From Paenibacillus sp. PL91 (GTDB lineage: Bacteria > Bacillota > Bacilli > Paenibacillales > Paenibacillaceae), in NCBI RefSeq assembly GCF_012935325.2, contig NZ_JABBYG020000008.1, positions 62,001 to 126,000 of the forward strand: DNA of 64,000 nucleotides, written 5' to 3'. Position 1 is the stretch's first letter, and every line of letters begins with the position of its first letter. Position numbers and translations under genes: made by a program. Under the pieces are notes generated by a model. That model was not told the origin of the DNA, made no database searches, and saw nothing but the letters and a program-made list of their open reading frames with translations. Positions 59,019 to 64,000 of this stretch are shown here, piece after piece.

Positions 59019-60566
59019 ATGCGGGAACCATTTCAGAACGAGCCATTTACCGATTTCTCGGTATCCGATCATATTAACGATTTTCAGGAAGCGCTGCGTA
59101 AAGTGGAGTCGGAGCTTGGCCTGGAGTATACGCTGAAGATTGGTCCGGACCGCATCGAAACGATACAAAAGCGCAAGTCGATCAACCCCTCCGATGTGAA
59201 GCAGCTAATCGGAATCGTATCGCAGGCGGACACCGGGCTTGCACATAAGGCAATACTTGCCGCAGCAGCGGCCTTCGAGGATTGGAAGAAGGTGCCGCCG
59301 CCCGCTAGGGCGAGGGTGCTTTATAAGGCTGCGGCGCTTCTGCGGCGGCGCAAGCATGAGTTTTCAGCTTGGCTCGTATACGAAGCGGGCAAAAGCTGGG
59401 GCGAAGCAGACGGAGATACGGCGGAGGCCATCGATTTTCTCGAGTATTACGGGCGGGAAATGGAGCGGCTGGCGGAGCGGCAGCCGATTGTTGCGGTAGC
59501 CGGCGAGGATAATGAGCTGACGTATATCCCGCTTGGGGTCGGCATTATTATTCCGCCATGGAATTTTCCGCTCGCGATCATGGCTGGCATGACGATGGCC
59601 GCCGTCGTAGCCGGCAATACGGTCGTACTCAAGCCAGCTAGCGCGACGGCAGTCATTGCCGCCAAATTCGTCGAGCTGCTGGAGGACGCAGGCTTGCCTG
59701 ACGGCGTTGTGAATTTTTTGCCAGGGGCGGGCAGCGAGGTTGGCGATTTTCTGGTGGAGCATCCGTTAACCCGCTTTATTTGCTTTACAGGCTCCCGCGA
59801 GGTTGGCTTGCGCATTAATGAGAAAGCCTCGCTTAGCCAGCAGGATCAGAAATGGATTAAGCGCGTAGTGGCAGAGATGGGCGGCAAGGATACGATCATC
59901 GTCGATGAGGATGCGGATCTTGACCTGGCAGCCGAAGCGATTACCGCATCCTCGTTCGGCTATGCGGGGCAAAAGTGTTCCGCTTGCTCGCGAGCCGTCG
60001 TGCATGAGCTCGTCTATGACGAGGTTATCGAAAAGGTTGTTGAGCGGACGAAGCGGCTAAAGCTTGGAAAGGCAAACGAACAAATCACCTATGTAGGCCC
60101 GGTTATCGATGAGCGGGCGTATCTTAGCATTTTAAAATATATCGAGGTTGGGCGCAGCGAAGGAACCATCGTGCATGGCGGGAGAATTGGCGACAGCAGC
60201 GGCTATTTCATTGAGCCTACGATCATTAAAGATGTCGCTCCGTATGCACGCATCGCGCAGGAGGAAATATTCGGCCCCGTGCTCGCGTTTATCAAGGCCG
60301 CCAACTTCGACGCGGCGCTCGATATCGCGAACAACACCGAATATGGGTTAACGGGCGCGGTCATCTCGCGGAACCGCAGCAGATTGGAGCAGGCCCGCGA
60401 GCAGTTCCACGTAGGAAATCTTTACTTCAACCGCAAGTGTACGGGTGCTTTGGTCGGCGTCCATCCCTTCGGCGGCTTTAATATGTCTGGCACGGATTCG
60501 AAAGCCGGAGGGCGCGATTACTTGCTGCTCTTTACGCAGGCGAAGGTCGTATCGGAAAGATTCTGA
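59019..60566 (+). CDS. rocA: L-glutamate gamma-semialdehyde dehydrogenase (P5C dehydrogenase)
   Basis: Oxidises glutamate-semialdehyde/P5C to glutamate with NAD, finishing arginine and proline degradation. A 515-residue aldehyde dehydrogenase: NAD site IIIPPWNFPLAIMAG, FTGSREVG, Glu in VVAEMGGKDTIIVDEDADLD and the nucleophile Cys320 in YAGQKCSACSR. It fits the stand-alone RocA type, not the PutA fusion. ATG at 59019 after TAGGAGGG. It ends 3 bp before the convergent MocR gene, without a terminator between. Confidence 0.95.
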   Translation: MREPFQNEPFTDFSVSDHINDFQEALRKVESELGLEYTLKIGPDRIETIQKRKSINPSDVKQLIGIVSQADTGLAHKAILAAAAAFEDWKKVPPPARARVLYKAAALLRRRKHEFSAWLVYEAGKSWGEADGDTAEAIDFLEYYGREMERLAERQPIVAVAGEDNELTYIPLGVGIIIPPWNFPLAIMAGMTMAAVVAGNTVVLKPASATAVIAAKFVELLEDAGLPDGVVNFLPGAGSEVGDFLVEHPLTRFICFTGSREVGLRINEKASLSQQDQKWIKRVVAEMGGKDTIIVDEDADLDLAAEAITASSFGYAGQKCSACSRAVVHELVYDEVIEKVVERTKRLKLGKANEQITYVGPVIDERAYLSILKYIEVGRSEGTIVHGGRIGDSSGYFIEPTIIKDVAPYARIAQEEIFGPVLAFIKAANFDAALDIANNTEYGLTGAVISRNRSRLEQAREQFHVGNLYFNRKCTGALVGVHPFGGFNMSGTDSKAGGRDYLLLFTQAKVVSERF

Positions 60567-60569
60567 TCG

Positions 60570-61922
60570 TTATTTGCGGGCGGATTGGGCAAGTAAGGCG
60601 CCAATCCGTTCTATTCCTCGTTCAATATCGTCCTCATTTACGCTGGTCGCGTTTAGCTTCACGATATTTTCCCTCTCGAAATGGGCCAAATAATCCCGAT
60701 CCAAACCGCCCAGAAGGATCGATTCCTTCTTTAGTTTTGCGATCATCAGCGGAGCGGAAATCGTTTTATCCAGCAAAATATGAGTATGAACGATCGGATT
60801 CCTCGAGCGCTCATAAGTGAAGGCGCCGCCGCTGCGAGCAGCCTCCTTCGCAAGCGCGGCATCAAGCAGCTTCGCCCTAGCCGCGTATCTGCTGCGGATT
60901 TTGGCGCGGTGACGATCGAACATGCCGCTGCGCAAATAGATTTCAAGAGCGGCTTGCGACAGCATGGAGCTGTCGATGTCGTTTTGCTTCTTGTACAGCC
61001 GAAACGTTTCAGCGAGCAGATCAGGCATAACCGCTATGCCGATGCGCAGGCCGGGAAATATAATTTTGGAATAGCTCTTCAAGTAAATGACATGCGACGA
61101 ATCGTCATGGGCAAATATCGGATCGGCCTTGCTGTCCTGCTCGAAATCGGCGAGGTAATCATCCTCAACGATATATACATCGTATTTGGCGGCCAACTTC
61201 GCAAGCCGCTTCTTTTCTTTGTTCGTATAGGAGCAGCCCAGCGGATTGTGGAAACGCGGCATCGTATAAAAAAACTTAATGTCCTCCGTACGGAAAATTT
61301 TCTCCAGCCTGTCAAAATCTATGCCCGCAAAGCGACGCTCGATACCGATGACCGGCACGCGGCGCGTCTCCAAATATTCAATAAACAGATGATAGCCAGG
61401 CTGCTCGATCAACACCTTCTGCTTGCCATTTGGAAAGGGCATAGCCGCAAGCAGCGACAGCGCCTGCTGAACGCCGGACACCACAAATACGTTCCGCTCT
61501 TCGGTGAACACCTGATAGCTCATGAATTGCTTGCGTACGATATCGATCAAGGATGCCATCCCTTTGGCAGTGCCATACACGAACAAGTCCTTCTGGTAGG
61601 TGTCGATCGCTTTATTGATGCAGTGCTGAAAATCCAAATAGGGAAACACATTTGGATCAGGAGCGGCAGCCGCAAAATTCAACATTGGTGACGCTTCGCT
61701 TGGAGCGGAATCGGTCCCTTTGACAACGTAGTAGCCGCTCTTTGGCATCGCGTATAGGAGATGGCGCTTCTCAAGCTCGCCCAAAGCTTTGATAATGGAG
61801 CTTTTGCTGCAGCCGTATTGCTCCGAAAGCGATCGGATCGAAGGAAGCTTCTGTCCATCCTTATAGGGCTGCTTCAGAATCAGATCCTCCAGCTCGTTCA
61901 TGAGCTTCAAATACATGTACAT
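60570..61922 (-). CDS. MocR/GabR family PLP-dependent regulator
   Basis: A 450-residue fusion of a GntR-type winged helix (residues ~1-70, DGQKLPSIRSLSEQYGCSKS) and a class I aminotransferase-like domain (VSGVQQALSLLAAMPFPNGK, FHNPLGCSYTNKEKKRLAKL, YLKSYSKIIFPGLRIGIAV with the PLP lysine). MocR proteins sense amino acids or amines through PLP chemistry. Start ATG at 61922 (minus) after AAGGAGC. It is divergent from an EamA transporter (116-bp gap), its likely target, and converges on rocA. Confidence 0.9.
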   Translation of the reverse strand: MYMYLKLMNELEDLILKQPYKDGQKLPSIRSLSEQYGCSKSSIIKALGELEKRHLLYAMPKSGYYVVKGTDSAPSEASPMLNFAAAAPDPNVFPYLDFQHCINKAIDTYQKDLFVYGTAKGMASLIDIVRKQFMSYQVFTEERNVFVVSGVQQALSLLAAMPFPNGKQKVLIEQPGYHLFIEYLETRRVPVIGIERRFAGIDFDRLEKIFRTEDIKFFYTMPRFHNPLGCSYTNKEKKRLAKLAAKYDVYIVEDDYLADFEQDSKADPIFAHDDSSHVIYLKSYSKIIFPGLRIGIAVMPDLLAETFRLYKKQNDIDSSMLSQAALEIYLRSGMFDRHRAKIRSRYAARAKLLDAALAKEAARSGGAFTYERSRNPIVHTHILLDKTISAPLMIAKLKKESILLGGLDRDYLAHFERENIVKLNATSVNEDDIERGIERIGALLAQSARK

Positions 61923-62037
61923 TGGACATGCTCCTTGCTGCGATCTGTAACGGTACAGAATGCGGTTTTCCTTATTGTAGCATGCATGGCTGGGAGATAC
62001 GATATACGTAACAAGAGCAGTTACTAGGAGGTACGTC

Positions 62038-63009
62038 ATGACAGCCGCACAATTAGATTCCAAAACGAAGCGCTTCGCCTATTCAGCTATCGTTATTTAT
62101 TCCACCATCATAGGGCTCTCTTTTCTTTTCGGAAAATTAGCTTTAACGGTTGCAACGCCGCTGGATAGTCTCGCTCACCGCTTTACCGTCTCCCTTATCG
62201 CCGCGGCCATTCCTGTTCTATTCGGATGGGTGAAGCTTCAGATTAAACCGCGAGATATGCTTGCCATTCTTCCGCTGGCCGTCTTATATCCGTCGATGTT
62301 CTTTGCTTTTCAAGCCTTTGGCCTGCAATTCACGAGCTCCGCGGAGGCAGGCATTATCCACGCGACAGTGCCGATCTTCACGATGGCTGCGGCAGCCTAT
62401 TTCCTGAAGGAGCGGACGACGAGGCTGCAGCAGCTTTCGACGCTTCTCTCCGTAGCGGGCGTCATTTTCATATTTGTCATGAAAGGAACGACCATTGATC
62501 TTGGTAATATGAAAGGTACGCTGCTCATTCTTTTGTCAGCCCTCGCTTTAGCCGGCTATAGCGTGCTTGCAAGGAAGCTTACTTCGCGGATGAAGGTAAG
62601 TACCATGACCTACGTGATGACGGTGATCGGCTTCCTTGTCTTCAACCTGATGGCGGTTGGCCAGCATTTGGCCGAGGGGACGCTTTTACTTTATTTTGAG
62701 CCGTTCGCAAGCCCTGTGTTCCTAGTGTCGATTTTATATTTGGGGGTGCTATCCTCGCTCATTTCCAGCTTGCTCAGCAATTATGCCTTATCGAAGCTAG
62801 AGGCATCGAAGGTGAGCGTATTTAACCATCTAGCTACATTGGTTTCGATTGTTGGGGGCTTTGTCTTCTTAAATGAACAGCTTGCGTATTACCACCTTAT
62901 TGGCGCGGCTGTTATCATTGCGGGAGTGTTGGGCACGAATGCGGGGGCATGGGGAAGGAGGAAAGCGGCGCATCCTCCCAAGGCGCTTGATCCAACGATG
63001 AAACGCTAA
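62038..63009 (+). CDS. EamA/DMT superfamily exporter
   Basis: A 323-residue membrane protein with ten hydrophobic segments in two EamA halves: SAIVIYSTIIGLSFLFGKLA, FTSSAEAGIIHATVPIFTMA and LISSLLSNYALSKLEASKVS. These drug/metabolite transporters usually export amino acids or amines. The divergent MocR-type regulator fits control by such a compound. Start ATG at 62038 after TAGGAGGT. Confidence 0.9.
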   Translation: MTAAQLDSKTKRFAYSAIVIYSTIIGLSFLFGKLALTVATPLDSLAHRFTVSLIAAAIPVLFGWVKLQIKPRDMLAILPLAVLYPSMFFAFQAFGLQFTSSAEAGIIHATVPIFTMAAAAYFLKERTTRLQQLSTLLSVAGVIFIFVMKGTTIDLGNMKGTLLILLSALALAGYSVLARKLTSRMKVSTMTYVMTVIGFLVFNLMAVGQHLAEGTLLLYFEPFASPVFLVSILYLGVLSSLISSLLSNYALSKLEASKVSVFNHLATLVSIVGGFVFLNEQLAYYHLIGAAVIIAGVLGTNAGAWGRRKAAHPPKALDPTMKR

Positions 63010-63031
63010 CTAAGAACGGATAGGAAATAGC

Positions 63032-63308
63032 TTATCTGAAAATCTGTCGGAGCCACCGCAGCGCTGGCCGCACCATTTCGCTGCTCGCCCACCGCAGCGG
63101 TGGATAGATCACATTACGCCAGAGCCAGCGCAGCGGGTAATATACGGCATATCGCCACAGAAGGCTAAGCATGCCGAGCAGCCATTTGGTGGCGATTCCG
63201 CAATAGCGGAGAGATTAAGTGCCTCCATAGAAACCGGCTGCGTGGCAGCAGTATTCGTTGCCCGAACCATTTTAGCGGATAATAGATCAAATAACGCCAT
63301 ATCGGCAA
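63032..63308 (-). pseudogene. Degenerate Trp/Tyr/Arg-rich repeat protein
   Basis: Minus-strand frames encode repeated W-R-Y-x-x-Y-Y-P-L-[KR]-W patterns: first PIWRYLIYYPLKWFGQRILL (from a TTG at 63308), continuing RFLWRHLISPLLRN to a stop, then in another frame LLWRYAVYYPLRWLWRNVIY and PPLRWASSEMVRPALRWLRQ ending at 63032. One frame change near 63180-63210 joins them. It looks like a small basic membrane-associated protein made of aromatic/Arg repeats that has decayed. No family recognised. Confidence 0.45.
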
Positions 63309-63419
63309 CCTTTTTCTAACATTTGGACGGTATGACACGTATTGTATACGCTCGTTATCGAAGAGATGTTTCAAGCGCGATGATGGGTTCTTTAAGAGGG
63401 GCAGGTTAGACTTCTTTTT

Positions 63420-63625
63420 AGAAATAACAGGAATTTCTCCAGCAATTTCGGCCGTTTCGGGGGGAATGAGCAACTTAGAGGAAAATGGTCCATCTAAAAC
63501 GTGACTTCCAAGGCGGATTGAGGGAATTTGGGCGAATGAACATGAGGATTTCCAGTTATGTTTCAGTGATCGCGCCAAGCGGAGGAATTAGAAGGAGCTT
63601 TTCCCGTTAGATGTGAGAAAGCACA
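63420..63625. repeat. Dispersed intergenic repeat, locus C
   Basis: Contains AACAGGAATTTCTCCAGCAA (about 63426), the reverse complement of the GGAGAAATTCC core of loci A and B, plus ATTTCCAGTTATGTTTCAG and GGAGCTTTTCCCGTTAG (about 63594-63610), which matches GGGAGCTTATCCCGTTA at 5152-5168. Confidence 0.6.
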
Positions 63626-63731
63626 AGGTAGCACGGCTAGTTTTATTTTCTCAATGATATAAAAGTAGCAACGTTTATAGAAGAGCTAGCATCCTATATA
63701 AGTTAGCTCTAGGCAGTTTGGAGGCTCCCTT

Positions 63732-64000
63732 GCCATTGCCGTGCAAGTTGAACCGATTACCTCTAAACGGGCAGGCGAGCTGCTCGACTATGGATTGCTG
63801 CATGTGAGCAGCATGAACAAATCTCCACCTCTGCTGGCGTAAAGTTTGGCTATACCTATTTATTACGATGACAGTTTTATTGGAATTGGATATCATTGGA
63901 TTAAAAGGGATGCTGGAAGCATTGTGGGGGTTCGTCCAATGAACGTGAATAAGGAAAAATGGATAATAGAAGCGGATATTGCTAGCATGCAATCGGCTAT
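63732..64000 (+). pseudogene. Unidentified coding remnant interrupted by an in-frame stop, cut by the window end
   Basis: One frame reads AIAVQVEPITSKRAGELLDY, GLLHVSSMNKSPPLLA, a TAA at 63840-63842, then SLAIPIYYDDSFIGIGYHWI, KRDAGSIVGVRPMNVNKEKW, open to the window end. Composition on both sides is protein-like and no good start or ribosome site sits after the stop, which suggests one interrupted gene. I do not recognise the family. It could also be two separate small frames. Confidence 0.35.

Overview
The window reads as chromosomal DNA of a spore-forming, Gram-positive bacterium close to Paenibacillus. The evidence is strong AGGAGG-type ribosome sites with many TTG/GTG starts, a gerA-type germinant receptor operon, an S-layer-homology (SLH) anchored glycoside hydrolase, a GlnK/GlnL two-component pair, a T-box riboswitch, OpuC-type osmolyte uptake and lipoprotein signal peptides. 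I saw no prophage, transposase, CRISPR array, rRNA or tRNA. Most of the window is housekeeping and accessory metabolism in short operons closed by clear intrinsic terminators.

Layout. 0-2 kb: end of a sugar ABC permease and its solute-binding lipoprotein. 2-5 kb: BdbC-like thiol oxidoreductase, a MEKHLA-domain protein, a DUF72 protein and a solitary orotate phosphoribosyltransferase. 5.3-9 kb: Lrp-type regulator divergent from a beta-lactamase-fold hydrolase, then an MFS exporter and a Nudix hydrolase. 9-12 kb (minus strand): DUF4358 lipoprotein, MBOAT acyltransferase and DHHW protein, a probable cell-surface acylation operon. 12.3-17.7 kb: glutamine-type ABC transporter (ATPase, binding protein, two permeases) followed by GlnK/GlnL, with a GlnR/TnrA-like box upstream. 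17.8-20.5 kb: OpuC-like ATPase and a fused permease/binding protein. 20.6-22.6 kb: an unusual protein with 12-residue repeats and a pentapeptide-repeat protein. 22.9-26.5 kb: large secreted GH43/SLH protein. 26.6-31.5 kb: threonine synthase, a membrane protein, a methyltransferase, a DUF4085 protein and a leaderless-looking ArsR/SRPBCC pair, followed by a decayed ynfA relic.

31.8-36.5 kb: a T-box leader with a glutamine specifier in front of glutaminyl-tRNA synthetase, a secreted/membrane protein and TyrRS. 36.5-37.2 kb: degenerate tandem repeats belonging to a dispersed intergenic repeat family seen at two other places. 37.2-39 kb: MFS pump and ArsR regulator, each with the same palindromic operator. 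39-44 kb: APH-type kinase, VOC protein, branched-chain aminotransferase divergent from a LysR regulator, and a eukaryotic-like UDP-sugar pyrophosphorylase. 44-48 kb: germinant receptor genes in B-A-C order. 48-50 kb: MTHFR-like protein and RNase H. 50-53.6 kb: AraC regulator divergent from an oxidoreductase/two sugar-isomerase operon. 53.9-56.7 kb: Mn-dependent pyrophosphatase, small proteins and an APH-type kinase. 56.9-60.6 kb: rocD-rocF-rocA arginine/ornithine degradation operon, convergent with a MocR regulator that is divergent from an EamA exporter. The last kilobase holds gene relics and a third copy of the repeat family.

Nitrogen recurs as a theme: glutamine uptake with its own sensor pair, a glutamine-sensing T-box on glnS, and arginine conversion to glutamate. 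No single locus is clearly a new defence or mobile system. The best leads are the repeat family, the glnS T-box leader, the two ArsR control regions, the 12-residue repeat protein and the Trp/Arg-rich relic.
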